Shown: positions 45,109 through 54,679, counted from the first letter of the stretch. The stretch: 64,000 bases of DNA from JALOKP01 sp963800865 (GCA_963800865.1 CAWDCL010000002.1:620001-684000); one strand, 5' to 3'. Notes: a model not told the origin generated them from the letters alone. Program-made: numbers and translations.

Positions 45109-46729
45109 TGTCCTGTTCGCCCTCGCCGGTGTTACGCTGAGCCCGTGCTGCTACGCGGGGGTGTTGTAGGCCACCGATCTTGGATCGCGGCTGTACGCGG
45201 TTTGCGGCATCGCATAGGCCGTCGCGAAGCTCACTCAGCGCGGCGAAATCGGGCCGAGCGTGAGCACAGCGACGGGAATCGCTCGTCGAGCGGCATGCCG
45301 GGCTGCACGAGCGCAGACGGCGCCCCCGGCCGGAACAAGACCGCAGATACCTCCCTCACGCCGCGCGGGTCAACAAGACGACGGGAAGGTGCGCTCGCCC
45401 TTCCAGGTACCTGACCTTGAGTGCGAGCCGCACGCCCGGCCGCCCGCGGACCGGCGCCTGCGGCCGGGCGCTACACGACGAGCGTGGCCATCGCGCCCGG
45501 GGCTCGAAGCGCGGGCGATGATGCGCCGGCAGCCGCCCGAAGTAGATCTCGTCGGGCGTCGCGCCGGCCAGCCCGGCGTGCGGGCGCTGGCCGTTGTACC
45601 AGTCGGCGACGAGCGCCAACTCCTTTCCCATCGTCCGCCACCGGATCGGCGCCAGCCATCGCCGTACACCTTCCTCCTTGAGCGTGCGGATGCAGCGCTC
45701 GATGAGCGCGATGCTACCGTGCTTGCCGATCGCGCCGAAGCGCTGCCGAATCCCGGAACGACGGCAACCGCGCCGGAACGCTTTCGCGGTGAACTCACGC
45801 CCGCGGTCCGTGATCAGGTGCCGCGGAGACTGCCCTGCGGCCCGGATCATGCTGGCCAGGAAGGCGTTGACCGCCACAGCCTTCGGCCGGCCCCGGAAGA
45901 CTCGAACGCCCATGATCCGGCGAGAGAAGTGGTCGACGCCGACGGCGACCCAGCAGGAAAAGGGCCAGCGTTGGGGGACCGACCAGGGCAGCCACGAGAT
46001 CCAGAAGCCGGCGAGCGTCGGCACGGTGGTCAAGTCGACGAGCCAGATGTGATTCGGACGCGACGACCGGATGCGGCGCTCGCTCCGGGCCGTCGCGGCA
46101 GGCGCCACGCGACGGGGGCGGCGCTTCAGCATCCGGCGGACGGTCGTCCGCCCGAGATGGAGGCCGGCGCGGGAGAGCACGGCGGCGATCCGTGCGGTCC
46201 CCATCGCGGGGCACAGCACCTTCAAGCGCCGAACCAGGTGCGCGACGAGGTCCGGGAACCTGTTCACGGGGTCGGGTGTCTGGACGAGCGCGGAGGGTCC
46301 GTCCTCGTCGAGCCGTATCATCCACGAGGCGACGGTTGCCTCCGTGACGAAGAACCGTTCGGCCGTTTGGGACGCCGACCAGCCCCGAGCGGCGCGGAGC
46401 TCGAGAATCGCGAGGCGCTCGACCGCCGGGTAGTGCGGGCGGTGTCGCGGCGGGACGCGCTCCATGCGAGCGTCCTTGATGCGCAACTCCTCGCGGAGGA
46501 GGGCCACCTCGTGCGTCAGGTGGACGGAAGCGGCGACGCGGTTGGTGGCCGCGAGCAGCGCGATTCTGGCCACGGAGAAGGCGTGGAGGATGGCGGAACG
46601 AGTCTGCCGAGAGCAGTTGGAGGGCAGTCCGAACCTGAGGCCGCAGTCGCCGGACACGATCAGACCCTCCTCGGAGCGTCCTTCCCCCCCGCGTGGCAGA
46701 GGAGGATAAGCCGCTGTAGAGACAGGACA
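45109..46729. mobile_element. Insertion sequence with rve-type transposase
   Basis: TGTCCTGT at 45109 and its complement ACAGGACA ending at 46729 form an 8-bp terminal inverted repeat around a single minus-strand transposase gene, giving an element of about 1.6 kb. I find no target duplication. The 240 bases left of the gene hold no other protein I trust, but do contain a promoter-like motif related to that in the 110-bp repeats further on. Ends are tentative. Confidence 0.5.
45356..46657 (-). CDS. DDE (rve/IS481-like) transposase
   Basis: 433 residues from a GTG. N-terminal helix-turn-helix region (AARGWSASQTAERFFVTEATV), a second helical DNA-binding part, then a retroviral-integrase-type core: first Asp in HIWLVDLTTV, second Asp in HLITDRGREF, and Glu in RCIRTLKEEG. 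The C-terminal WYNGQRPHAGLAGATPDEIY motif is typical of IS481/IS3-like integrase cores. The frame is intact, so the element may be active. Sits just downstream of DAHP synthase and marks the start of an accessory region. Confidence 0.88.
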   Translation of the reverse strand: MSGDCGLRFGLPSNCSRQTRSAILHAFSVARIALLAATNRVAASVHLTHEVALLREELRIKDARMERVPPRHRPHYPAVERLAILELRAARGWSASQTAERFFVTEATVASWMIRLDEDGPSALVQTPDPVNRFPDLVAHLVRRLKVLCPAMGTARIAAVLSRAGLHLGRTTVRRMLKRRPRRVAPAATARSERRIRSSRPNHIWLVDLTTVPTLAGFWISWLPWSVPQRWPFSCWVAVGVDHFSRRIMGVRVFRGRPKAVAVNAFLASMIRAAGQSPRHLITDRGREFTAKAFRRGCRRSGIRQRFGAIGKHGSIALIERCIRTLKEEGVRRWLAPIRWRTMGKELALVADWYNGQRPHAGLAGATPDEIYFGRLPAHHRPRFEPRARWPRSSCSARPQAPVRGRPGVRLALKVRYLEGRAHLPVVLLTRAA

Positions 46730-46808
46730 TGGAGGCGCGGAGGCAGATCCGAAAGACCCCTTTTCCCTGGACTCCCCGCGGTTGAACGAGCGTTTACGGC
46801 GAACGGTC

Positions 46809-46837
46809 TTGACGTTGATCTATAGTTAAGCCATGAT
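46809..46837 (+). promoter_or_regulatory. Candidate promoter of the MqsRA-like operon
   Basis: TTGACG (46809-46814) and CATGAT (46832-46837) are spaced by 17 bases; the -10 ends six bases before the GTG start, so this transcript may also be leaderless. GATCTA occurs twice, 18 bases apart, across the -10. Confidence 0.4.
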
Positions 46838-46843
46838 CTAGAA

Positions 46844-47134
46844 GTGAGCGAACCGGTCGAGCCTCTCGATCCGTCGGAAGCCAGAAGGAGGATCCGGTCG
46901 ATCCTCGACACCGGGGCGGTCGTCCCGTCGGGTCACGCGTTGGAAGAGATGGAGAAGGACTCGCTGACGATGGTGGACTGCATCAACATTCTGCGAGGCG
47001 GCCGGGTGGAGCCGGCCGAGTGGGAGCGAGGCAGTTGGCGTTATCGCGTTCGGACCGCGCGCATCTGCGTCGTCGTCGCGTTCCGATCGGAGTCGAAGTT
47101 GGCGATCGTGACGGCGTGGAGGGAACGGCCATGA
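46844..47134 (+). CDS. DUF4258/MqsR-like toxin
   Basis: 96 residues with the DUF4258 pattern: a His in GHALEEMEKDSLTMVDCINIL, then RYRVRTARICVVVAF and a final strand IVTAWRE, the RelE/MqsR-like fold of small RNases. It precedes and overlaps (ATGA) a gene for a zinc-finger/HTH antitoxin, the gene order of mqsRA. The GTG start has no clear ribosome site. The RNase role is inferred from the pair. Confidence 0.78.
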   Translation: MSEPVEPLDPSEARRRIRSILDTGAVVPSGHALEEMEKDSLTMVDCINILRGGRVEPAEWERGSWRYRVRTARICVVVAFRSESKLAIVTAWRERP

Positions 47135-47616
47135 CCTGCGAACAGTGCGGCGGGCCCACGACGACGGCGCGGGAGAACTTCCACTACCTGGCTTCCGGCC
47201 TTCCGAACGTGACGCTCGTCGGGGTGCTGGTGACCCGGTGCCCGAAGTGCGGCGCGTTCGAGGTGGAGATCCCCCGGATCGAGGACCTCCACCGGACGAT
47301 TGCTCGGGCGGTGGTCACGAAGCCGGCGCCGCTCACTCCCGCGGAGGTCCGGTTCCTGAGGAAGTGGTTGGGCTGGTCGGGCGTCGATTTCGCGGCGCAC
47401 ATGGGCGTGACGCCTGAGACCGTGTCCCGCTGGGAAACCGGCAGCTTGGGCATGGGTGCCGCTGCCGACCGTCTTATCCGGCTCATGATTGTCAATCAGG
47501 CACCGGTGCAGGATTACTCGCTCGAGCTGTTGAAGGCGATCGACGACAAGGCCTCCGCGCCGTTCCGGCTGGGAGTCGAGGCGGATGAGAAGGGCTGGCA
47601 CGCCGTCGCCGCGTGA
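47131..47616 (+). CDS. MqsA/YgiT-type antitoxin (zinc finger plus Xre HTH)
   Basis: 161 residues. N-terminal CEQCGG and CPKCGAFEV pairs form the zinc site of YgiT/MqsA proteins; the C-terminal Xre helix-turn-helix (RFLRKWLGWSGVDFAAHMGV, then VSRWETGSL) would bind the operon promoter. Coupled to the toxin by a four-base overlap. Confidence 0.88.
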   Translation: MTCEQCGGPTTTARENFHYLASGLPNVTLVGVLVTRCPKCGAFEVEIPRIEDLHRTIARAVVTKPAPLTPAEVRFLRKWLGWSGVDFAAHMGVTPETVSRWETGSLGMGAAADRLIRLMIVNQAPVQDYSLELLKAIDDKASAPFRLGVEADEKGWHAVAA

Positions 47617-48288
47617 GCTTCGGCGGGTGTCAGGGCCCGCCGGTGATGTGGGTCCGCGAGACTTAAGCGGCCAGAGATCGAGTTCTCGTTGTCGTTGAGA
47701 GGAGACGAGCGACTTTGGAGTTCCCGTGGCTGGCGCCTCGGTAGTTGCCGAGGCGATCGATCCGTCGACGAGGGAGCGATGCTCTATCGGATGGTCGAGG
47801 AGAACACGAAGCCAAGTCGCAGTAGAGAAGGGAGTTGGCTTCCGGCGCAAGTCCGGCCGGGCAGTTTGGGATGCGTTCCGAACGCGGAGCCAATCCTCCA
47901 CTTTTCGAACTTCCGGCGGGGCGGTTAACGGGGAAGGTGTGTTCGGGGCGGCCGGGGGCCCGGAGTGGCGCGACGGGACGCGGAAAGCGGGAGCCCGTAA
48001 CCGGGGGGCGGTTCTCCGCGGTTACTCAAGGCGTAGTCTTGCCAAGCACTTCTCCGGCCTTAGCCGCCGTGACGCTCTCTCGCTCTCTGCGGTCCGTGGG
48101 AGAGCCGAACAGGGCTGACGCCAGGTGTACGCGACACCGTCGGTACTTGAGGGTGCGAGCGGCCCGTCGTCCCGCCATGACCAAGGCCATGCGGTAGAAG
48201 GCCGGCGAGCCCCTCGGCCTGATGCGAGACGTCGCTCTGGGCTCGATGATGATGTGCATCAAACTGCTACCGCCTCTTGGAGGAAAAG
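47617..48288. other. Intergenic stretch, no convincing gene
   Basis: 672 bases with short open frames in several phases but none with family-like composition or a good start. Some sequence in the middle resembles decayed IS ends in feel, but I cannot show terminal repeats or a transposase fragment. Confidence 0.4.
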
Positions 48289-49155
48289 ATGCCTGGGGGA
48301 AGACAAGCCGATTTCGATCGCGGAGACTGGCGAGAGCGACTTGCCGAGACGGTATTCCGCGCGTTCGCATTCACGACACGAGTGCGTCGCGAGGATGATG
48401 TTGGCCACGACCTGTTCTGCGTCTTGTCAAGACGCAAGGACCGACTTCTGTGGGCTGGGTCATCGTTCACGGTCCAGGTCAAGAGCGATCTTGCCCCCAT
48501 CGTGTTTTCGAAGCCGCACGAGCTGGAGTGGCTACACAGCCTGGAGAGCCCGCTCTTTGTCGCAGTCGTTCATCAGAAGGAGAAGCGGATTGATGTCTAC
48601 TCAACCTGGCGGCGACTCACCGCGATTCTCGGTGAGGCGGCTGAGAGTCGGACCCTCGTTCCGGAGCCAATCGGCGCCGGCTACAACGCGATCGAGATCG
48701 ACGCACGCGGGACACAGCGTATTCCGCTCGGCCCGCCCGTTGCGAGTATCGTGCTCGATGATGTCTTCGATGATTCGCGCGTCGAGCACATCCGGTCCGT
48801 TCTGGAGCCGTGGATCGAGCTGGATCGGAACAACATAGTACGGAGTCGCGTCGGCATGTACTATGTCGTTGGGCCTCGAGGGCATGTGACCAACGAGCCT
48901 GTCGATCCAAAGAGCTTGGCGGAGTTCTTCTACTGGAACGCCCGCAACCTGCCTGAGTGCCTCATGAATTTTGGGCGGTCAGCGGCAGCCCTGCGATCCG
49001 TGCTTCGCGCTGGCCTCGGAGAGGACGGCGAGAAGCAGGACGCTTGGGCTCGAAGGATCTCGGATCTCGAATCCGCACTACGCGCCTACTCCGAATTCCT
49101 GACGCCCGTCGCTCGGTCCACGCTGGAGAAACTCGGGATGAGCTTCGAGGGATAG
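48289..49155 (+). CDS. DUF4365-like putative nuclease-fold protein
   Basis: 288 residues from ATG 48289, which has GGAGG five bases before it. The N-terminal 90 residues have the DUF4365 pattern: Asp in EDDVGHDLFCVL and a strand FTVQVKSDL with Gln-Val-Lys, as in PD-(D/E)xK nuclease folds. The C-terminal 150 residues are helical and unrecognised. Base composition is lower in GC than the core genes. It lies among a toxin-antitoxin pair, an IS and a recombinase fragment, so a defence role is possible but unproven. Confidence 0.65.
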   Translation: MPGGRQADFDRGDWRERLAETVFRAFAFTTRVRREDDVGHDLFCVLSRRKDRLLWAGSSFTVQVKSDLAPIVFSKPHELEWLHSLESPLFVAVVHQKEKRIDVYSTWRRLTAILGEAAESRTLVPEPIGAGYNAIEIDARGTQRIPLGPPVASIVLDDVFDDSRVEHIRSVLEPWIELDRNNIVRSRVGMYYVVGPRGHVTNEPVDPKSLAEFFYWNARNLPECLMNFGRSAAALRSVLRAGLGEDGEKQDAWARRISDLESALRAYSEFLTPVARSTLEKLGMSFEG

Positions 49156-49165
49156 CAGTTCGTCA

Positions 49166-49520
49166 TCAGCACTCCAGGGTTCGCACTCGGACGCGAAGCT
49201 CCTCATCCGACGGGTGGGTATAGACGATCGTCGTCAAGGGCGACACATGCCGAGCGAACCGCTGCGCCAGGAAGAGGTCCCGCGACGATCGGTACACGCT
49301 CGTGACGGCGGTGTGCCGAAGCGCGTGGAAGGGGTAGTGCCGGTCGAAGCCCGCTACCTCCTGCCAAGTGCGCCACGCCGTCTGGACCCGGCGCTTCGAG
49401 ATCCGCCGCCGGGACTGAGAGCAAAGTAGGGGCGCTGTCGGCGAGAGATCTTCGCCGCGTTCTCTCTTGAAGGCCCAGAGCCGCCGCAGCTTCGGCAAGA
49501 GCTTGTCGCCCGACGCGGCC
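49166..49520 (-). pseudogene. Tyrosine recombinase (phage integrase) C-terminal fragment
   Basis: About 110 residues of the catalytic domain. Visible are the HxxR box (FHALRHTAVTSVYR), the following RFARHVSPLTTIVYTH segment with His and the nucleophilic Tyr. The first catalytic Arg and the whole N-terminal core-binding domain are missing; upstream sequence in this frame does not resemble a recombinase. It is therefore a remnant, perhaps of the event that brought in this accessory region. Confidence 0.75.
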
Positions 49521-49732
49521 GCCGCGATCCTGGAGTGCCTCGGCCTGCCGGCCCGACCGCCACCCGCGGCCTCGGCCCGCCGGCCCGTCGGGCTGTTCGA
49601 CCCCGATCCGGAGTGGTCCCGCGATCCGGAGTGGTCCCGCGAGTGAGGAAACGCCTCACGCGGGGAGGGGTCTGCCGGGTTCCGAGTGAGTTCGGCCGGC
49701 CGCGGCCGCGGAGCGGTCGGCCCGGCGTCGAA
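49521..49732. other. Intergenic, no gene seen
   Basis: GC-rich sequence with a short internal repeat (GATCCGGAGTGGTCCCGCGA twice near 49607-49640). No coding or regulatory signal is recognised before the 110-bp repeat. Confidence 0.4.
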
Positions 49733-49842
49733 GCGGAACCCTGATTACCCCTGACTCGATCTAAGCCTGCGGTCAGCCCCGTCCCGACGCGCCGGTGCTA
49801 CCCTCAGCCCGTGCTGAAACGCGGGCCATTCCGCTTATCCGT
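49733..49842 (+). repeat. 110-bp direct repeat, copy A
   Basis: Matches 54451-54560 at 109 of 110 positions (one A/C difference). It carries a promoter-like GGTGCTACCCT box followed six bases later by GTG CTG AAA and nine more codons of a short ORF. Lies upstream of the Ser/Thr kinase gene. Confidence 0.95.
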
Positions 49843-49961
49843 CGAGCGGATCGGTCGCCGCCGCGTCCTCCTCCGGACCCAGCGGATTCCTCGGCCTGGC
49901 GTCGACGATCTCGGAGGAGGAGCGGAAGATCCTCCAGGAGATCGAGGCGCTCCTCGACTAG
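49811..49961 (+). pseudogene. Small leaderless ORF, probably frameshifted
   Basis: Begins VLKRGPFRLSV inside the repeat; a good-looking ending SEEERKILQEIEALLD with stop TAG at 49959-49961 lies one frame over, so a single-base shift would give a protein of about 49 residues. Without the shift the ORF runs on to a TAA near 49996. Function unknown. Confidence 0.35.
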
Positions 49962-50110
49962 CGTTCGCGAACCGGACCGAGCCGGGCCACCGCTAACTCG
50001 AGCGGTTTCCTGCGTAAGACGCTCCGGGTGCCCGGCCCGGCGGCCCGTAAGTCACAAGCCCATCGGCGTATGCTTCGGACCAGCGAGGTGCACTCGGAGG
50101 GGGAACGAGC

Positions 50111-52783
50111 GTGCCACTCGTCGCGGGATCGAGGCTCGGTCGTTACGAGATCCGGTCCCTGCTCGGGTCGGGCGGGATGGGTGAGGTCTACCGCGCCCGC
50201 GACGAGGGCCTCGAGCGGGACGTTGCGATCAAGGTCCTGCCCGAGTCGCTCGCCTCCGATCCTGAGCGACTGCGGCGCTTCGAGCTGGAAGCGAAAGCGG
50301 CCGGGCGTATCAACCACCCGAACATCACCGCGGTGCACGACGTCGGCGTACACGAGGGGTACCCGTTTGTCGTGCAGGAGTTGCTCGAAGGGCGCCCGCT
50401 GGACGAGGTGCTGAGGGATGGCCCGCTGCCGCCCCGCGTGGCGGTCAGGTACGCGATCGAGATCGCGGAAGGTCTGGCGGCCGCACACGAAAAGGGGATC
50501 GTGCACCGCGATCTGAAGCCGGGGAACCTCTTCGTCACGAAGGACGGCCGGATCAAGCTGCTCGACTTCGGGCTGGCCAAGCTGGCGGTGGCGGCAGTGC
50601 CCGCCGCTCTCGAGAGCTCGCAGCTCGAGACGCGGCCGGCGGAGACGATCCCGGGCATGGTGATGGGCACGCTCGGCTACATGTCGCCGGAACAGGTGCG
50701 GGGGCAGGCGGTCGACCACCGGACCGACCTCTTCGCGCTGGGTGTCGTGCTGTACGAGATGCTCTCCGGCAGACGGCCGTTCCAGGGCCCCACCTCTGCC
50801 GACACCCTGAGCGCCATCCTGACGCGGGATCCGCCCGACCTCTCGGCGCCGCCCCTGAACCTGCCTGCGTCGCTGGATCGGGTGGTGCGTCGGTGCCTCG
50901 AGAAGCAGGCGAGCGCGCGGTTCGAGTCGGCGCGAGACGTCGCACTCGCTCTCGACGTCGCGTCGCTGGCCTCGTCCCCCGACGAGGCGGCCTCGCGGCA
51001 AACCGGACCGGTGCCGCCGCCGCGCGATCTCCCGGAGGCGAAGTCGCGGCACGGACGCTTCGCCCTCGCGGCCGGCGGGCTGGTGCTCGCGGCCGCTGTG
51101 GCGGTCGCCGTGCTCTCCTGGTCGTCACGGCGGCGGGCCGTCCCGCCTCTCCCGGTGACCGATCCGAAACACGTCGTCGTGGCCGTCCTCGAGAACCGCA
51201 CGGGCGACCCGTCGATGGACGGCGTGGGCCTGCAGATCACGGACGCGCTGACGGGCGATCTGTCGAAGACCGGCGAGCTGGAGGTTGCGAGCGCCCCGCG
51301 CGCCGCCGGCGGGCTCGGCCCGGTCGCCCGGGGAGCGGACACGAGCGCCGACCCGCTCCGCGACCTCGCGCTGCGGTACGGCTCCGGCCTCGTCGTCGCC
51401 GGGGCGTACGACCTGCGCGGCGAGGAGCTCGAGCTGCAGGCCCGGCTGGTCGAGCCGCTCGCGGGAAAGGTCGTGTACACCGCGCCTGCGGTTCGGCTGT
51501 CCCCCACCGATCCCCTCGCGGCGCTCGAGGCGTGGCGCCAGCGGATGACGGGCGCGGTCGCGTGGTATTCCGACACGATCCGGCGCACCTGGGGAGTCGA
51601 AACGATCCGGCCGCCCCGGCACGACGCTCTGGTCGAGCTCCGCGTGGCCATGTCGACGTTCCTGAGCGACTACCCTGCGACGCTCTCGCACCTCAGGCGG
51701 GCGCTCGCGCTCGATCCCGAGTTCGACTTCGTCCGCGTCCTGCAGTACCTGACGGACTGGAACATCGCGGCGTGGGAGGACGCCTCCCGGGCGGTCGCCG
51801 AGCTGGAGGCGAACCGCGAGCGCTTGACGGAGCGCGAGCGGCTCCTGGCCCGGTTCGTACGCGCCGATTTCGATGGACGAGCGGCGGACGCGCTGGCCGC
51901 ACTCCGCGAGCTCGACACGGCAACGGCAGGGGCACCCGCGATCCGTTACCACCGGGGCGTCACCGAGCTGCAGCTGAACCGTCCCGGCGACGCGATCCGG
52001 TCGCTGTCGAACCTGCTCTCGACGTGGTGGGGTGACCTCTGTCACGTCTGCGCCCATCACCAGCTCTCGTCCGCCTATCACCTGAACCGCGACTACGAGG
52101 ACCAGCTCCGCGTGGCGCGCGAAGGCGGGCGGCTCTTCCCCGACACGCTCCTGCTCGCCGCGGACGAGGCCGCGGCGCTGGCTGCGCTCGGTCGTATCGA
52201 CGAACTGGAGACGCTGATCGACGACTGCCGGTCGCGTCCGGTGCGGCAGGGTTCCGGCACCGTCGGCCGGCTGATGCTGAAGGCCGCGACGGAACTGCGC
52301 GCTCACGGTTTCGTGGAGGCCGCGCGCGCCATGGCGGAGCTGTCGATCGCCTGGCAGAGGGGACGACCCGACGGGGAGCCGCGAGCCGAGGACGACCGCG
52401 CGGAACTCGGCACGGCCCTCCTCGTCGCCGAGCGCTGGGACGAGGCACGTGCGGTGTTCCGCTCGCTTGCCGCAGAGCATCCGGAAACGTTGGTCTACCG
52501 CGGACGCCTGGGGACCTTGGCGGTGCGTTTGGGGCAGCCCGACGAAGCGCGGCGGATCGATGCGCAGCTGGCAGCGATCGAGCGGCCCTGCCTGTTCGGG
52601 GAGCACCTGGTGCTGCGGGCGGGGATCGCGGCCCAGCGGGGAGACAAGGAACGGGCGGTGGACCTCCTGCGCAGGGCGCTTGCGGAGGGCTGTTACCTGC
52701 TTCCATCCCTCCACCGGGAGATTGACCTGGAGCCGCTGCGCGGCTACCCGCCCTATGAAGCGCTCCTGACTCCGGTGGGGTGA
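50111..52783 (+). CDS. Membrane Ser/Thr protein kinase with extracytoplasmic TPR region
   Basis: 890 residues. The kinase domain (about 10-280) has the glycine loop LLGSGGMGEVYRA, Lys41, HRDLKPGNL (Asp134), DFG (Asp152), and the activation-segment end GTLGYMSPEQ. One membrane helix follows (about 317-338). The outer part starts with a TolB-like amino domain (VVVAVLENRTGDPSMDGVG; ITDALTGDLSKTGELEV) and continues with TPR-like helices to the C-terminus. This plan is common in Acidobacteria and Myxobacteria. GTG start with GGAGGGGG upstream. It lies inside the segment bounded by the 110-bp repeats. Confidence 0.93.
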   Translation: MPLVAGSRLGRYEIRSLLGSGGMGEVYRARDEGLERDVAIKVLPESLASDPERLRRFELEAKAAGRINHPNITAVHDVGVHEGYPFVVQELLEGRPLDEVLRDGPLPPRVAVRYAIEIAEGLAAAHEKGIVHRDLKPGNLFVTKDGRIKLLDFGLAKLAVAAVPAALESSQLETRPAETIPGMVMGTLGYMSPEQVRGQAVDHRTDLFALGVVLYEMLSGRRPFQGPTSADTLSAILTRDPPDLSAPPLNLPASLDRVVRRCLEKQASARFESARDVALALDVASLASSPDEAASRQTGPVPPPRDLPEAKSRHGRFALAAGGLVLAAAVAVAVLSWSSRRRAVPPLPVTDPKHVVVAVLENRTGDPSMDGVGLQITDALTGDLSKTGELEVASAPRAAGGLGPVARGADTSADPLRDLALRYGSGLVVAGAYDLRGEELELQARLVEPLAGKVVYTAPAVRLSPTDPLAALEAWRQRMTGAVAWYSDTIRRTWGVETIRPPRHDALVELRVAMSTFLSDYPATLSHLRRALALDPEFDFVRVLQYLTDWNIAAWEDASRAVAELEANRERLTERERLLARFVRADFDGRAADALAALRELDTATAGAPAIRYHRGVTELQLNRPGDAIRSLSNLLSTWWGDLCHVCAHHQLSSAYHLNRDYEDQLRVAREGGRLFPDTLLLAADEAAALAALGRIDELETLIDDCRSRPVRQGSGTVGRLMLKAATELRAHGFVEAARAMAELSIAWQRGRPDGEPRAEDDRAELGTALLVAERWDEARAVFRSLAAEHPETLVYRGRLGTLAVRLGQPDEARRIDAQLAAIERPCLFGEHLVLRAGIAAQRGDKERAVDLLRRALAEGCYLLPSLHREIDLEPLRGYPPYEALLTPVG

Positions 52784-52828
52784 CGGGCACGCCGCCCGCC
52801 CCGGCCCTAGCTTCCTCTCGAGGGCCTC

Positions 52829-52939
52829 ATGAAGAGAAACGGAAGCTTCGGCCTGGTGCTGTTGGCCGTCGTGATGGCGATCGTCCTGCTGCTGGAAGTA
52901 GTGTGCCAGCGATTCGTCGGGCTCCGCGAGTCGCGGTAA
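52829..52939 (+). CDS. 36-residue single-pass membrane peptide
   Basis: MKRNGSFGLVLLAVV opens a short protein with one hydrophobic helix (about residues 7-26), flanked by basic residues at the start and RFVGLRESR at the end. An ATG with GAGGG five bases upstream supports translation. It lies 45 bases after the kinase gene on the same strand and may be co-transcribed with it. No family recognised; it could modulate the kinase or be spurious. Confidence 0.45.
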   Translation: MKRNGSFGLVLLAVVMAIVLLLEVVCQRFVGLRESR

Positions 52940-52987
52940 TGCCGTCCGCCGGCCGGACGCTCCCAACTTCCTAGCGGGCGCGGGCCG

Positions 52988-54451
52988 TCATGGAAACGCG
53001 ATGACGTACGTCGGCGCCGGCTCCGGGTCGGGCTCGCCCTTCCGGGGCCGGGTCGGGTCGATGTGGTCGCAGGGATCGTCCTCCGGCAAGGAGGCCATCT
53101 CCTCGGGCGTGAGCAGGCGCCCGCCGAGCGTCTCGCGCGCGTCGGGCGGGACCGGGGACGGCTGCGCGGGAGGATCAACGCGCAACCCCTCTTCGACGCG
53201 GCCGGTGCAGCGCAGGAACCAGCCGAGGTCGCTGCGGCGGGCGGCGCGGTCGTCGGCCTCGTCGGAGGTCGCGAGGAGCTCGCGCAGCAGCGCCTCGGCT
53301 TCCTCCTTCCGGCCGAGCGCCCACAGCGCGCGGGCCCACGATTCCATGAACGCGCGCTCATGGTAGTTGTCGAGCCGAGGGCCGGTCCGGGCGCCGTCGC
53401 GAAGGAATCCGTAGTAGCGCTCGGCCCGCTCGGCAGGCGAGCCGCGGTCGTCGCTGCCGTACGGCGGAAGCTCGTGGTCGATGCCGTGGCCTTCGACGTA
53501 CGGCGGGCCGTCACCGCGCTCGGGCGGCATCGTCACCGCGAGCCGCCGAGCCGCGCCCGGCGCCCAGCGGGCCCGTGCGTGCCGGCGCGTGAGGAGGAGC
53601 GCCGCACCGTTCGCCGCGTCGACGCGTACCAGGCCGCGCGCGGCGTCGTGCGCGACGACGAACGCGCCGTCCGGCGACCACGTCGGCCGGGATCGCGGCG
53701 TGTCGTCGCGCCGGAGCCAGTCCTGCCGCGGCGCGCGGCCGAGCGGCGCCGCCGCGAGCTGCTGCCCGGTCGCCGCGTCGAGCACGACGAGCGTCCCGTA
53801 GAGGTCGCCGGAGCCCGCGCCGGCCGGGACCAGGCGCGTGGCCGCGACGCGCGTCCCATCGGGTGAGAAGGCGCCCCACGCCGTCCGCTCCGCGAGCACG
53901 CGGCGCTTTCCGGTCGCGAGTTCGTAGACGGCGAGCGTCGGCGTCCCGGAACCCGGCCTGGCGTCGTCAGAGCGTGCCGGGGTCCACGCGGTGTAGGCGA
54001 AGGTGCGTCCGCCCGGAGCCCACGCGTCGAACGCACGGGTGACGTGGTGCGGGTCGTCGTCCGGGCGCGAAAAGACCTGGGTGCATCCGGCCATCGGCTC
54101 GTCGTCGACGCCGGGCACGCGCTCGATCAGCGCCGTCAGGCCCCACCAGTTGGTGTAGGCGCCGCGCGGCGCCCCGTCGCCCCACGCGGCGAAGTCCGAG
54201 CCGTAGCAGAGCCGGGTCGTCCTGCCCGCCGCGAGGTCCAGCGCGAAGAACTCGAAGCACGAGGTGCCGCAGTGGATCCAGAACACGAGGCGGCCGCGGT
54301 CGTCCCATCCGGCGAGACGGACCAAGCGGATCCCGGTCGCGAGGACCGGGCTGCCGGGCGGCAACAGGTCACGGACGTTCGAGCCGTTGGCGCGTGCCGT
54401 CCAGATCGTGTCCCAGCCGTCGCCGGGGCGCGCTGCGACGAAAACGATGCG
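52988..54451 (-). pseudogene. PD40/TolB-type beta-propeller protein, 5' end lost at the 110-bp repeat
   Basis: About 487 residues of propeller sequence. Repeating blades of WD40-like beta-propeller type are seen (AWGAFSPDGTRVAATRL, RPTWSPDGAFVVAHD, RIVFVAARPGDGWDTIW), then a helical tail with a TPR-like stretch and a Pro-rich end. Family-like sequence runs back to the very edge of the 110-bp repeat and has no start codon there; a stop lies inside the repeat. Proteins of this kind normally have a signal peptide, which is missing. A TTG at 54364 could give a shorter product. The repeat appears to have cut the gene. Confidence 0.75.
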
Positions 54452-54560
54452 CGGAACCCTGATTACCCCTGACTCGATCTCAGCCTGCGGTCAGCCCCGT
54501 CCCGACGCGCCGGTGCTACCCTCAGCCCGTGCTGAAACGCGGGCCATTCCGCTTATCCGT
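54451..54560 (+). repeat. 110-bp direct repeat, copy B
   Basis: Second copy, 4,718 bases from the first. Its left edge coincides with the truncated 5' end of the beta-propeller gene, and its promoter-like box faces the exported-protein gene to the right. Confidence 0.95.
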
Positions 54561-54678
54561 TGGGAGGGCTACGCTGCGCAGGTGCTCGCACTTGGTAGTC
54601 GCGACGGGAAATCCTTCGTCTCCTTCGCATACCCGGGCCAACTCGTCGTTGCACCATTGCCTCGATAGGAGAGCGTGA
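54529..54678 (+). CDS. Short leaderless upstream ORF
   Basis: 49 residues beginning VLKRGPFRLSV (shared with copy A), six bases after TACCCT. It stops one base before the ATG of the next gene, so it could couple translation. Beyond the repeat its sequence is unlike copy A's ORF, and I assign no function. Confidence 0.35.
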   Translation: MLKRGPFRLSVGRATLRRCSHLVVATGNPSSPSHTRANSSLHHCLDRRA

Positions 54679-54679
54679 C

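Noticed and set aside
47041..47901. Minus-strand frame of 286 residues across the antitoxin gene
   Set aside because: It is antisense to a clear zinc-finger/HTH antitoxin gene and extends into sequence with no family signal.
49733..54560. Direct repeats considered as integron attC sites
   Set aside because: The copies lack the paired core sites and imperfect-palindrome layout of attC, and the recombinase fragment lacks integron-integrase features.
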